A stretch of DNA of 64,000 nucleotides from Thermoactinomyces intermedius (GCF_016055025.1 NZ_JAECVW010000003.1); one strand, 5' to 3'; shown: positions 8,911 to 17,392, numbered from the stretch's first letter. Made by a program: numbers and translations. Notes: a model not told the origin generated them from the sequence alone.

Positions 8911-9072
8911 AAGGTCTTTCTCCGACAGGAGAAAGGTAATAGGGAAGACCGGTTGGAATCCGGCGCGGCCCCGCCACTGTATTTGGGGAGGACGGCTCTT
9001 GATGCCACTGTTTTCGCAAGAAAACGGGAAGGCGAGCCTGACGATGACCCATAAGCCAGGAGACCTGCCTTT
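8911..9072 (+). promoter_or_regulatory. Cobalamin riboswitch
   Basis: The adenosylcobalamin-binding aptamer is complete: a GAATCCGG element, GCGGCCCCGCCACTGTA, the GGGAAGGC..GCCTGA core, and the B12 box AAGCCAGGAGACCTGCC ending at 9069. AAGGTCT at 8911 can close the outer stem with AGACCT at 9061. It precedes the btuFCD-pduO genes and a terminator. Confidence 0.95.
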
Positions 9073-9170
9073 TCTGTTTACTTACGTTCTCCTTCGGGGG
9101 TGAGGAGAGACGTATGCACTTGGCCCGTTGTGTGTCTCATGCCGGGCTGGTGTTTTGCATGCATGTAACT

Positions 9171-9198
9171 CCTGTGCCCCGTCAGCACGGGTTTTTTT
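9171..9198 (+). terminator. Riboswitch-controlled terminator
   Basis: A 7-bp stem (CCTGTGC / GCACGGG, one wobble) followed by a run of T, between the B12 box and btuF. This is the expected expression platform for transcription termination at high cobalamin. Confidence 0.75.
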
Positions 9199-9223
9199 AT
9201 TGGCAACAGAGAGGGGTTCAAAC

Positions 9224-10180
9224 ATGAAACAATGCAAGTGGAGAGTTTTTTCCCTGGGGATCGCACTTTTGGTCCTGATCGGCGGAATCGCCGGCTGTTC
9301 TCCGCAAAACCAGGATGATTCGGCCGTGCAATACGGGCCGATGCAAGACAGAAGCGTCCATTATCCGCTGACCCTGAAAGATCAGACAGGCAATCAGGTT
9401 CAGATTGAAAAAGAGCCGAAGCGTATCGTATCCCTGATGCCGAGCAACACGGAACTTTTATTTGCGCTGGGTGCGGGAAAGCAAGTGGTCGCGGTGTCCG
9501 ATCAGGATGATTATCCGGGAGAAGTCAAAAATTTGCCCAAAGTCAGTGCATTCCAAATCAATGCGGAACAAGTGGTGGCTTTAAAGCCGGATCTGGTTGT
9601 GGCAAGTTCCGGAAATGAAAAACAAGTCCTGGATCAATTGAAAAAAATGGGGATTCCCGTGTTGGTGGCCGATCCCAAAAGCACCAAAGAGATTTATGAG
9701 TCCATTGTCATCTTGTCGCAAGCAACCAATCATCTGAAAGAGGCGGACCAATTGGTTGCCAAAATGGAAAAACAATTGCGGGCGGTTTATGCCAAGGTGG
9801 CTCAAATCCCGGAAGAAAAACGGGTGAAAGTGTGGATTGAATTGGACGGCAACTTGTATACGGTCGGGGGAGACACCTTTATGCATGAATTGCTCCAATT
9901 GGCCGGCGGAAAAAACGTGGCGCAAGGGCTGAAAGGATGGCCCAAAGTTTCTCCGGAACAAGTGGTGAAATGGAATCCGGATGTGATTGTTTCGTTGCAT
10001 GGCGATACCGAAGAAATCAAGAAAAGGGCAGGCTGGCAATCCATCCGTGCCATTCAGGAAGGCCGGGTTTACGCACTGGAGCCGGATTTGTTGAGCCGTC
10101 CCGGTCCGCGTGTTTACGATGGGGTCAAACAATTGGCGGAAACATTGTATCCTGACCGGTTTGGTGAGAGTGCCCGATGA
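9224..10180 (+). CDS. btuF: Cobalamin-binding lipoprotein of the B12 ABC importer
   Basis: A 318-aa substrate-binding lipoprotein. The signal peptide ends in the lipobox GIAGC, with the lipidated Cys at 25; the Fe-B12 periplasmic-binding fold follows (RIVSLMPSNTELLFALG and later KPDLVVAS). The preceding cobalamin riboswitch shows that vitamin B12 is the substrate rather than a siderophore. The start at 9224 follows GAGAGGGG at 7 bases; an upstream extension of the frame runs through the terminator and is rejected. The stop overlaps the btuC start by 4 bases. Confidence 0.93.
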   Translation: MKQCKWRVFSLGIALLVLIGGIAGCSPQNQDDSAVQYGPMQDRSVHYPLTLKDQTGNQVQIEKEPKRIVSLMPSNTELLFALGAGKQVVAVSDQDDYPGEVKNLPKVSAFQINAEQVVALKPDLVVASSGNEKQVLDQLKKMGIPVLVADPKSTKEIYESIVILSQATNHLKEADQLVAKMEKQLRAVYAKVAQIPEEKRVKVWIELDGNLYTVGGDTFMHELLQLAGGKNVAQGLKGWPKVSPEQVVKWNPDVIVSLHGDTEEIKKRAGWQSIRAIQEGRVYALEPDLLSRPGPRVYDGVKQLAETLYPDRFGESAR

Positions 10181-11202
10181 CGATCGGCAAAATGAAGTGG
10201 TTGTGGGGAGGAGGGCTGTTGATCGCCCTGATCCTCTCCGTTTCCCTCGGGGTTTTTCTGGGAAGCACGCATGTCGGGTTTTGGACGGTGTGGAAAGTCA
10301 TTTTGCAACATACCGGCCTGATGGACGGGGTGAACATGGATGAAGCCGACGCCGCCATTATTTGGGAGTTGCGGCTTCCCCGCGTGTTGTTGGTGGGGTT
10401 GGTCGGAGCTTGTCTGGCGACGGCCGGAGTGATTTATCAGGGATTGCTCAAAAACCATTTGGCGGACCCGTATATCTTGGGGGTGTCTTCCGGTGCGGCT
10501 GTCGGAGCGGCTTTGGCCATCATCACCGGCTGGGGGAACCGGTCCGGCTGGATGCTTCCTCTTTTCGCTTTTCTGGGAGCTTGTCTGGCGCTTTTGTTGG
10601 TGCTTCAGCTGGGGAGAGGACGGGGAGCGTCGCAGGCGACGTCATTAATTCTGGCCGGTGTGGTGATCCAAGCGTTCTTCAGCGCGGTGTTGACCTTGGC
10701 CATTTCGACTTCCCCGGAGGAAATGCAGCGGATTCAATTTTGGCTGATGGGCAGTTTTGCTTTTCGTGGGTGGCAACACATCGGTTTGATGCTGCCATTT
10801 TTTCTCATCGGCTTTTTCGTTTGCTGGCGGTTTTCACGGGAACTGAATTTGATGGCGTTGGGAGAAAGATCGGCTCACCATCTTGGCGTCCATGTGGAGA
10901 AAATGCGGATTTTTTTATTGATCATCGCTTCCCTGATGACCAGTGCGGCTGTCGCCGTTTCGGGAATGATTGGTTTTGTCGGATTGGTGGTCCCTCACAT
11001 CATGCGCATGTTGACGGGGGCCGATCACCGGTTTTTGCTTCCTTTGTCGGCGTTGTTCGGGGCTTCCTTTCTCATTTGGGCCGACGGGTTGTCCCGGATG
11101 GTGCTGGCCCCTCAGGAACTTCCGATTGGTGTGGTGACAGCCTTTGTGGGGGCTCCTTTTTTCGCGGGCATTTTGCGCAGACATCAGAGAAGTCAGGGAT
11201 GA
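10177..11202 (+). CDS. btuC: B12 ABC importer permease
   Basis: A FecCD/BtuC-type permease of 341 aa with about ten membrane segments. Family marks are ELRLPRVLLVGLVGACLA, the DPYILGVSSGAA stretch and GMIGFVGLVVPHIMRM, which contains the coupling-helix Gly that meets the ATPase. It forms the membrane channel of the importer with BtuD and receives cobalamin from BtuF. The ATGA overlap with btuF indicates translational coupling. It is regulated by the cobalamin riboswitch as part of the operon. Confidence 0.93.
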   Translation: MTIGKMKWLWGGGLLIALILSVSLGVFLGSTHVGFWTVWKVILQHTGLMDGVNMDEADAAIIWELRLPRVLLVGLVGACLATAGVIYQGLLKNHLADPYILGVSSGAAVGAALAIITGWGNRSGWMLPLFAFLGACLALLLVLQLGRGRGASQATSLILAGVVIQAFFSAVLTLAISTSPEEMQRIQFWLMGSFAFRGWQHIGLMLPFFLIGFFVCWRFSRELNLMALGERSAHHLGVHVEKMRIFLLIIASLMTSAAVAVSGMIGFVGLVVPHIMRMLTGADHRFLLPLSALFGASFLIWADGLSRMVLAPQELPIGVVTAFVGAPFFAGILRRHQRSQG

Positions 11203-11215
11203 AAGGAGACAAACG

Positions 11216-12016
11216 ATGTTAAAAGCGGCCGGACTGGCGAAAAAGTTGGGGCAACGCTGGGTGTTGAAAGAGATTTCTTTTCAAGTCAAACCCGGGGAAA
11301 TGTTGGGCATCATCGGTCCGAATGGAAGCGGAAAAAGCACATTGCTGCGCCTTCTCACCGGGGAGGATGCTCCGGATGCCGGAAAAGTTTGGTTGGATGG
11401 TCAGCCGCTCGAATCGTATCCGCTCAGAGAAAGGGCCAAAAAATGGGCGGTATTGACGCAGGAACAGGTTTCGGATCTTTCTTTCACGGCTGAAGAAGTT
11501 GTTTTCATGGGACGTTATCCCTATCGCCGCCGCTTTTTCGGACAGACCGGGGAAGACCGGATGGTGGTGGACCGGGTCATGCGGGAAACACAGGTTTATC
11601 CGGTCAGACATCGTCTGTATTCCGAATTGAGCGGAGGGGAACGGCAACGGGTATCCATCGCCCGGGTGATGTCGCAGGAGCCCCGGTTGCTGATATTGGA
11701 TGAACCGACCACTTATTTGGACATTCACTATCAGCTGGCAGTGCTGGACCGGTTGAAAAACTGGCAAAAAAGGGACGGATTGACGGTGATTGTGGTCCTG
11801 CATGATTTAAACCTGGCCGCCCAATATTGTGACGCGCTTCTGGTGCTGAAAGACGGAAAGCTGGTAAGAACCGGCACGGCGAGGGAGGTGATCGAGCCCG
11901 GCCTTGTTGAAGAAGTATATGGCGTCAGGCCGGTTATCATTGATCACCCGACCCACCATGTTCCGCAAATTCTTTTAACATCCGCCAAGGGTGTTTATCA
12001 GGAGGAGATATCGTGA
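11216..12016 (+). CDS. btuD: B12 ABC importer ATPase
   Basis: A 266-aa ABC ATPase with Walker A GPNGSGKST at 34-42, Q-loop LTQEQ, signature LSGGE, Walker B LLILDEPT and the H-loop VVLHD. It powers BtuC. The start was placed at 11216 because GAAAGGAG lies 7 bases upstream; the open frame extends into btuC without a better signal. The last four bases overlap the GTG of the adenosyltransferase gene, so uptake and cofactor activation are translated together. Confidence 0.93.
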   Translation: MLKAAGLAKKLGQRWVLKEISFQVKPGEMLGIIGPNGSGKSTLLRLLTGEDAPDAGKVWLDGQPLESYPLRERAKKWAVLTQEQVSDLSFTAEEVVFMGRYPYRRRFFGQTGEDRMVVDRVMRETQVYPVRHRLYSELSGGERQRVSIARVMSQEPRLLILDEPTTYLDIHYQLAVLDRLKNWQKRDGLTVIVVLHDLNLAAQYCDALLVLKDGKLVRTGTAREVIEPGLVEEVYGVRPVIIDHPTHHVPQILLTSAKGVYQEEIS

Positions 12017-12570
12017 AAATTTACACCCGTACGGGAGATGAAGGAAAAACCAGTGTGATCGGCGGACGTGTGGATAAAGATGACATCCGCGTGGAAGCCT
12101 ATGGGACCGTCGATGAGCTGAATGCGTTTGTCGGAGATGCCATCACCCGGTTGGATGACGAAAAGTATGCCGATCTGATCGGGCATTTGACCGAAATCCA
12201 ACATGAATTGTTTGATGCCGGAGCCGACCTGGCACAAGCGGGGGAAAAGCGGCAGTATAAGGTGAATGCAGAGATGGTCCGTCGCCTTGAAAACTGGATT
12301 GATCAGTATGAGAAAGAGTGCCCGGAGTTAAAACGGTTTATTTTGCCGGGAGGAACCCGGGGAGCGGCCGCATTGCACATTTGCCGCGTACTGGTGCGCC
12401 GGGCGGAACGCATGGTGGTGACGTTGTGCCGTGAACAAAAGACCAATGAGGAAGTCCGCCGCTACTTAAACCGCTTGTCCGACTTTTTCTTCGTCGCGGC
12501 AAGGGTGGCCAATGTGAGGGAAAATGTGGCGGATGTGGAATATAAAAGAGGCGGCCAAGTGTTCAAATGA
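12013..12570 (+). CDS. pduO: PduO-type cob(I)alamin adenosyltransferase
   Basis: A 185-aa ATP:cob(I)alamin adenosyltransferase of the PduO (YvqK) family. The N-terminal IYTRTGDEGKTSVIGG motif binds ATP, and the central helices carry the family's Arg/Glu signature (LHICRVLVRRAER). It attaches the adenosyl group to imported cobalamin, giving the coenzyme that the upstream riboswitch senses, so product feedback on the operon is likely. The GTG start overlaps btuD by 4 bases, with AGGAGG just upstream. Confidence 0.93.
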   Translation: MKIYTRTGDEGKTSVIGGRVDKDDIRVEAYGTVDELNAFVGDAITRLDDEKYADLIGHLTEIQHELFDAGADLAQAGEKRQYKVNAEMVRRLENWIDQYEKECPELKRFILPGGTRGAAALHICRVLVRRAERMVVTLCREQKTNEEVRRYLNRLSDFFFVAARVANVRENVADVEYKRGGQVFK

Positions 12571-12621
12571 TTTTATTCAGGATAGAATAAGAATAATGAT
12601 GTCCAACAAGGAGGGCTGAAA

Positions 12622-12978
12622 TTGGCACTGAAAATGTACTGGTATCCGAAATGTGGGACGTGCCGTAAGGCCAAAAAATTTTTGGAGGAACACGAAGTGC
12701 AGTTCACTGAGCAAAATATTGTCGAAAACCCTCCTTCCCGCGATGAATTGGCTCAGTTTGTTTCCATAAGCGGACAACCCGTCAAAAAGTTTTTCAACAC
12801 CAGCGGCAAGAAATACCGTGAACTCGGATTGTCCAAAAAGCTGAAAGAGATGAGCGAAGAAGAGCAGTTGGATCTTCTGGCGTCGGACGGGATGCTGATT
12901 AAGCGGCCGCTTATTACCGACGGAAACCAGGTCACGGTCGGTTTTAAAGAAGAAGAGTTCAAAGAAAAATGGCTGTAA
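12622..12978 (+). CDS. ArsC/Spx-family protein (YusI-like)
   Basis: A 118-aa protein of the arsenate reductase/Spx/MgsR family. The N-terminal CGTC redox pair sits in the expected place (YPKCGTCRKAKKFL), and the family Pro in IKRPLI is present. The C-terminal RPxx-D region used by Spx to contact RNA polymerase cannot be confirmed. The gene order with a thioredoxin-like gene and gcvH matches the yusI-gcvH region of Bacillus, so a YusI identity is likely; that family has no settled function. It starts at a TTG, with AAGGAGG 7 bases upstream. Confidence 0.8.
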   Translation: MALKMYWYPKCGTCRKAKKFLEEHEVQFTEQNIVENPPSRDELAQFVSISGQPVKKFFNTSGKKYRELGLSKKLKEMSEEEQLDLLASDGMLIKRPLITDGNQVTVGFKEEEFKEKWL

Positions 12979-13021
12979 AGTGACATTGGGTCTGAAAAAA
13001 GTTTACGGGCAAGCAAGCCGG

Positions 13022-13046
13022 AAGGCCTGACAATCTGTCGGGCCTT
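13022..13046 (+). terminator. Weak hairpin after the ArsC-like gene
   Basis: AAGGCCTGAC and GTCGGGCCTT pair around a 5-base loop but are followed by only TTG. It may be a weak or partial terminator. Confidence 0.35.
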
Positions 13047-13074
13047 TGTCCGTACGGGATGGGAGGAATGGCAC

Positions 13075-13521
13075 ATGGTCCTGCGGTTGCAGGCGGCATT
13101 GCCGGACATCGGCGGCGTCACGGAATGGGTGAATCAAAAGGTTTCAAACGACGACCTCACGGGACAACCTGTGCTTGTTCATTTCTGGTCCGTCAGTTGC
13201 GAGTTGTGCAAGATGGGGTTTAAAGAATTGAACAAACTGCGGGAAGAACATCCGCAGGTGGAATTTATAGGTATTCATGTCCCGCGTTCGGAAAAAGATA
13301 CAGATGTAGACGCGGTGAAAGAAACTATCGTAAAATATGAATTGAAACATCCTCAAGGGATCGATAACAGGCACGCTGTTGTGGATGCCTTTGAGAATGA
13401 GTATGTACCGGCATTTTACTTATTCGATGCCAAAGGTCAATTAAGACACCGTTTCGGAGGCGCCAGGGCATTGTCCATGTTAAAGCGCCCGCTGGAACGG
13501 ATGTCGGGAGAAATTGAATAA
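13075..13521 (+). CDS. Thioredoxin-like protein with CxxC
   Basis: A 148-aa thioredoxin-fold protein. The redox motif is CELC in HFWSVSCELCK, and the cis-proline loop reads YVPAFYLFD. There is no signal peptide, so it is cytoplasmic, unlike the secreted TlpA/ResA proteins it resembles. It probably reduces a protein disulfide; the partner is unknown. ATG 13075 follows GGGAGG at about 8 bases. It lies 16 bases before gcvH and probably shares its transcript, as in the yus-gcvH region of Bacillus. Confidence 0.85.
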   Translation: MVLRLQAALPDIGGVTEWVNQKVSNDDLTGQPVLVHFWSVSCELCKMGFKELNKLREEHPQVEFIGIHVPRSEKDTDVDAVKETIVKYELKHPQGIDNRHAVVDAFENEYVPAFYLFDAKGQLRHRFGGARALSMLKRPLERMSGEIE

Positions 13522-13537
13522 CGGAGGGAATCGAACA

Positions 13538-13927
13538 ATGAACGTGCCAAAAGAACTGCGGTATTCCAAAGAACATGAATGGGTGGAAACTTTGGAAGAC
13601 AACAAAGTTCGCATCGGGATTACGGACTTTGCCCAAGACCAGTTAGGAGACATTGTTTTTGTGGAATTGCCTGAGGCAGGACAGGAACTGGCTGCCGAAG
13701 AATCGTTTGGCAGTGTCGAATCCGTGAAAACGGTTTCGGAACTTTATGCTCCGGTCAGCGGAAAAGTTCTTGAGGTGAACAGCGGACTGGAAGATTCGCC
13801 GGAAAATGTGAATGAATCCCCTTATGGAGACGGTTGGATGATCGTGTTGGAAATGTCCGATCCCTCCGAACTGGAGAAATTGTTGGATGCAAGCCAATAT
13901 GAAGCGATGGTCAGTGAAGAAGACTGA
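13538..13927 (+). CDS. gcvH: Glycine cleavage system H protein
   Basis: A 129-aa lipoyl carrier of the glycine cleavage system. The lipoyl-lysine is K64 in the ESVKTVSE context. No gcvT or gcvP is nearby. In Bacillus GcvH is also the obligate carrier for lipoate transfer to the 2-oxoacid dehydrogenases, and this window contains two such complexes, so that role may matter here (inference). The start at 13538 has CGGAGGG upstream; an in-frame TTG at 13514 lies before it and is rejected. Confidence 0.95.
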   Translation: MNVPKELRYSKEHEWVETLEDNKVRIGITDFAQDQLGDIVFVELPEAGQELAAEESFGSVESVKTVSELYAPVSGKVLEVNSGLEDSPENVNESPYGDGWMIVLEMSDPSELEKLLDASQYEAMVSEED

Positions 13928-14233
13928 TTCTTAATGTGCCGTCACGGCCTGATTTGTCCTCCTGAAGGAAAATCTCGGTGCAAAAGAGGTTTTTTGACAG
14001 GAGGATATTTTTTTGCCTTCCGGCGGCCCGGGCGCTCCCCTTTCCCGGATCGGGAGATTTTTAAAAGTGAAGATTTTCGGTGAACAGAAAAAATTGTCAT
14101 GTTTTTTCTTTGTATAAATATGTTTGGATAATAGTGATTTGTGATAAAATATATGTAAGACGCCTTATACTCTATGGAACCAAATCGCACCAGGATATGT
14201 CGCCGATCATGAGTGGGACAGGGGGGATCGCAG
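13928..14233. other. Intergenic region after gcvH
   Basis: It holds a terminator-like element (13957-14014), a short GC-rich inverted repeat near 14045, and an AT-rich promoter-like stretch (TTGTCA..TATAAA near 14095-14120 and TAAAAT near 14145) before the next gene. No open frame with a ribosome binding site was found. Confidence 0.5.
13957..14014 (+). terminator. Terminator-like long-loop hairpin after gcvH
   Basis: TCCTCCTG (13957) pairs with CAGGAGGA (13998) across a 33-base loop and is followed by TATTTTTTTG. The long loop makes it less certain. Confidence 0.5.
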
Positions 14234-14659
14234 ATGAGTTATTGTTGTGGCGCATCAACCATCGGATTTATCGGATCGTATCGTTCAGAGTCCGTCATGG
14301 TTCATAAGGTGCCACTGATGTACTGTCCGGTTTGCCATGACGTTCAAGTTCATCCATCGGTGAGAGAAGAGTTCGAGCTAGTGGTGGAGTACGCTCGGGA
14401 AGATCGCGTAAGAGAAGTCACCCTCCGAGATACCATTACCCCCGAAATGATCGCTGAATGGAAAGAATATGGCGTAAGTTTTCAAGAGTCTGAAGACTTT
14501 GAACCCATCTTGCGCGAACAAATTGATCATTCACTTGACTTGTTGAGAGTATCAAAAGTATTAAATGATAAAGAGTGGGGCGAAGAATTGAAGCATCGTC
14601 TCCACGTGTTAAGCGATCAGCTGAAAGAGCTCGAAGAGCAGAAAGAAGAAAGCAAATAA
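14234..14659 (+). CDS. YgiT-type zinc-finger-like protein
   Basis: A 141-aa protein. Near the N-terminus it has CC and then CPVC, a likely four-Cys zinc site, followed by VHPSVREEFELVVEYARED, which resembles the YgiT/YokU-type finger. The rest is charged and helical, with a coiled-coil-like end (LKELEEQKEE). Such fingers occur in antitoxin-like and regulatory proteins, but there is no toxin partner and no helix-turn-helix, so the function is open. The start was chosen at 14234, after GGGGGG. Confidence 0.6.
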   Translation: MSYCCGASTIGFIGSYRSESVMVHKVPLMYCPVCHDVQVHPSVREEFELVVEYAREDRVREVTLRDTITPEMIAEWKEYGVSFQESEDFEPILREQIDHSLDLLRVSKVLNDKEWGEELKHRLHVLSDQLKELEEQKEESK

Positions 14660-14666
14660 GAAATCC

Positions 14667-14700
14667 AGCCTAGGTCGTGTAAGCGATCTAGGCTTTTTTA
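14667..14700 (+). terminator. Terminator shared with the udk 3' end
   Basis: GCCTAGGTCG pairs with CGATCTAGGC (one wobble) and is followed by TTTTTTATT. The stop codon of the convergent udk gene lies inside the right arm. Confidence 0.85.
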
Positions 14701-15335
14701 TTGGAAAAGGAAGGAGTCTTTTGCAAATAAGTCCGGATTTGATTGACCAAAAGATTGATGGCCACCTGATTGTGCCCTCCTTCAGGAATGATGATGTCGG
14801 CATAACGTTTGCTCGGTTCGATGAATTGCATGTGCATCGGACGCACAACGGTCAGATACTGGTTGATCACCGAATCCAGATCTCTTCCTCTTTCTTTGAT
14901 GTCGCGGTCAATTCTTCTTAAAATCCGGACATCCGCATCCGTGTCAACAAAAATTTTGATATCCATCAGATTGCGCAAACGTTCATCTTCCAAAATCAAA
15001 ATGCCTTCCAAGATGATGACATCTTTGGGTTCGAGATGTACGGATTCTTTTGCCCGGGTATGCCGTGCATAATCATAAACGGGTTTTTGAACCGGTTGGT
15101 AGGTTTTCAGCTGAAGGAGATGTTGATACAACAAATCGTTGTCAAAGGCCAAAGGATGGTCGTAATTGGTTTTGATGCGTTCTTCAAAAGGTAAATGGGA
15201 TTGATCTTTATAATAAGAATCTTGTTCCAGATAAACCACTGATTCCGAAAACTGTTCCACCAGTTTTTTGGCAATGGTCGTTTTTCCTGAACCGGTTCCT
15301 CCTGCAACTCCGATAATGACAGGTTTTGTTGACAT
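14688..15335 (-). CDS. udk: Uridine kinase
   Basis: A 215-aa uridine/cytidine kinase of the pyrimidine salvage pathway, phosphorylating uridine with ATP or GTP to UMP. The P-loop GGTGSGKT is at about 12-19; LEQDSYYKD, NYDHPLAFD and the lid RRIDRDIKERGR are typical. The start at 15335 follows AAAGGAAG at about 7 bases; 11 further codons upstream lack a site. It converges on the zinc-finger gene and shares its terminator. Confidence 0.93.
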   Translation of the reverse strand: MSTKPVIIGVAGGTGSGKTTIAKKLVEQFSESVVYLEQDSYYKDQSHLPFEERIKTNYDHPLAFDNDLLYQHLLQLKTYQPVQKPVYDYARHTRAKESVHLEPKDVIILEGILILEDERLRNLMDIKIFVDTDADVRILRRIDRDIKERGRDLDSVINQYLTVVRPMHMQFIEPSKRYADIIIPEGGHNQVAINLLVNQIRTYLQKTPSFSNKKA

Positions 15336-15454
15336 GACTGAGCTTCCTTTCTTTCGTCCAAGCTTCATCTTTGCTGATCATACCAATAGATTACATTGAT
15401 TTCAATAGATAACAGGATATCAAAAAATATAAAATAAGCGTTTTTGTTAATAAA

Positions 15455-15486
15455 AAACAGCTCTTGAAAAATAAGAGCTGTTTTTA
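15455..15486 (-). terminator. Terminator of pckA
   Basis: A perfect stem of AAAAACAGCTCTT with its complement, flanked by A and T runs on both sides, so it works in both directions. It follows the pckA stop on the minus strand. Confidence 0.85.
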
Positions 15487-15496
15487 AAAGAAAAGT

Positions 15497-17074
15497 TCAG
15501 AGCCGGGGGCCGGCGTTGCGGATTTCATCCTTGATATGTTTAAATTTAGCGAAATGGGTGTGGAACCGCCGGGCCAGTTCCTGTGCCTTTTCGTCATAAG
15601 CTTTGGGATCGTCCCAGGTGTTGCGCGGATTCAATATTTCATCCGGGACGTCCGGGCAGGTTTTGGGCATGGACAAACCAAAAACGGGATCCGTTTCATA
15701 ATCCGCTTTTTTCAGTTCCCCGGAAATGGCGGCACGGACCATGGCGCGCGTATATTTCAAATCCATGCGTTTGCCGGTCGCGTAAGGCCCGCCGGTCCAG
15801 CCGGTGTTGACCAGGTAAACATCGACTTGGTGTTTGTCAATTTTTTCGCCCAACATTTCCGCGTAAACCGATGCGGGGCGGGGCAGGAACGGGGCACCGA
15901 AACATGTGGAAAAAGTGGCTTCCGGCTCCGTGACTCCCCGTTCGGTTCCGGCCAGCTTGCTCGTATAGCCGGACAAGAAATGATACATGGCTTGTTCCGG
16001 CGTCAACTTGGAAATCGGGGGCAATACGCCGAAAGCATCCGCTGTCAAAAAGAGAATGACTTTCGGGTGTCCGGCGATCCCCGGAATGACCGATCCGGAA
16101 ATATGATGAATGGGATAAGCGGCGCGCGTGTTTTCGGTTAACGAAGCGTCCGCGTAATCGGGAACGCCGTCTTGATCCACCACGACATTTTCCAATACGG
16201 AGCCAAAGCGGATGGCACGGTAGATTTGCGGCTCTTTTTCTTCGGTCAGGCCGATGCATTTGGCGTAGCAACCGCCTTCCATGTTAAACACCCCTTTATC
16301 GGACCAGCCGTGCTCGTCATCTCCGATCAACGAGCGTTCAGGGTCTGCGGACAACGTTGTTTTTCCGGTTCCCGACAGTCCGAAAAAGAGGGCCACATCT
16401 CCTTCCTTCCCGATGTTTGCCGAACAATGCATCGGCAGCACACCGCGTTCCGGCAACAGGTAATTCATGACACTGAAGATGGATTTTTTCATTTCCCCTG
16501 CATAACGGGTTCCCGCAATGAGCACCATTTTGTGCTCAAAGCTGACGGCAATCACCGTTTCGGACCGGGTTCCGTCCGATTTCGGGTCGGCTTTGAAGTC
16601 CGGGGCACAAATCACGGTGAATTCCGGATCGTGCGCTTCCAGTTCTTCTTTTGAAGGGCGAATGAAAAGCTGATGTACGAACAGGTTTTGCCAAGCATAC
16701 TCATTGATGACCCGGATCGGCAGGCGGTAAGCAGGGTCTGCGCCGGCAAAACCGTCAAAAATGTAGAGTTCTTTTTCTGCCAGATAGGATTGTAACCGTT
16801 TTAATAAACGTTCAAACTTCTCCGGTTCCATGGGTTGATTAACGCTTCCCCAGTCGATGTGTTCAGCGACGGAAGGTTCCTGAACGATGAATTTGTCTTT
16901 GGGTGAACGTCCGGTAAAAGCCCCTGTGGTTGCGCAAATGGCGCCGGATTCCGTCAAAACGGCTTCGTTTCTCAAGATGGCGTGTTCCACCAATTGGCTG
17001 ACAGGGAGGTTGATGTGCAATTTTCCCCCGAGGTGAAGAGAAGGTTCATTTTTCGTCGGGATAACCATGCTCAT
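15497..17074 (-). CDS. pckA: Phosphoenolpyruvate carboxykinase (ATP)
   Basis: A 525-aa ATP-dependent PEP carboxykinase, converting oxaloacetate and ATP to phosphoenolpyruvate, ADP and CO2 for gluconeogenesis. Visible are the oxaloacetate-side GRSPKDKF, the P-loop GLSGTGKTT, the metal-binding LIGDDEHGW, and the ATP-contacting TENTRAAYP. The length fits the family. The start at 17074 has AGGTGG 8 bases upstream; an in-frame GTG four codons earlier overlaps that site. It stands alone, with a terminator behind. Confidence 0.96.
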   Translation of the reverse strand: MSMVIPTKNEPSLHLGGKLHINLPVSQLVEHAILRNEAVLTESGAICATTGAFTGRSPKDKFIVQEPSVAEHIDWGSVNQPMEPEKFERLLKRLQSYLAEKELYIFDGFAGADPAYRLPIRVINEYAWQNLFVHQLFIRPSKEELEAHDPEFTVICAPDFKADPKSDGTRSETVIAVSFEHKMVLIAGTRYAGEMKKSIFSVMNYLLPERGVLPMHCSANIGKEGDVALFFGLSGTGKTTLSADPERSLIGDDEHGWSDKGVFNMEGGCYAKCIGLTEEKEPQIYRAIRFGSVLENVVVDQDGVPDYADASLTENTRAAYPIHHISGSVIPGIAGHPKVILFLTADAFGVLPPISKLTPEQAMYHFLSGYTSKLAGTERGVTEPEATFSTCFGAPFLPRPASVYAEMLGEKIDKHQVDVYLVNTGWTGGPYATGKRMDLKYTRAMVRAAISGELKKADYETDPVFGLSMPKTCPDVPDEILNPRNTWDDPKAYDEKAQELARRFHTHFAKFKHIKDEIRNAGPRL

Positions 17075-17189
17075 GTTTACATCCACCTTTTTATGAGATT
17101 CCGAATCGATTGTGATATATTAAATCATCGATTAGTATAACATAATTGCCCGGATAAGGTGAATAGGATCATTCATTTTTTTGGAAAGG

Positions 17190-17223
17190 AATAAAAAAAG
17201 AAGAACCCGGTGCAGGGGTTCCC
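17190..17223 (-). terminator. Terminator of the 45-aa ORF
   Basis: On the minus strand GAACCC and GGGTTC form a short stem, followed by TTCTTTTTTT. It lies 32 bases after the stop of the small ORF at 17255-17392. Confidence 0.7.
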
Positions 17224-17254
17224 CTTTTCTGAGATGGATTTGGCTGGGAAAGGT

Positions 17255-17392
17255 TTATTTTGAATGATGATTGTTTTCGTTTTTTAAATGTTTGGTTGCT
17301 TCCCGAACCACCCGGATCGCTTTTCTTTCTTCCGCCTGATCTTTCTTAGCCTTTTCCTCAATGATTTTCACGTCATTCACCGAATGCTGCAC
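17255..17392 (-). CDS. Small charged protein (45 aa), GTG start
   Basis: A short gene not reached by length cut-offs. On the minus strand a GTG at 17392 has a perfect GGAGG 8 bases upstream and opens a 45-codon frame ending in TAA. The product is highly charged and helix-prone (VKIIEEKAKKDQAEERKAIR), without cysteines or membrane segments, and ends in His/Ser/Lys. An intrinsic terminator follows and a TATAAT lies about 120 bases upstream near 17512, so it looks like a complete transcription unit. Family unknown. Confidence 0.6.
   Translation of the reverse strand: MQHSVNDVKIIEEKAKKDQAEERKAIRVVREATKHLKNENNHHSK

Noticed and set aside
13942..14190. 82-codon minus-strand frame after gcvH
   Set aside because: Covers terminator- and promoter-like sequence, no ribosome binding site.
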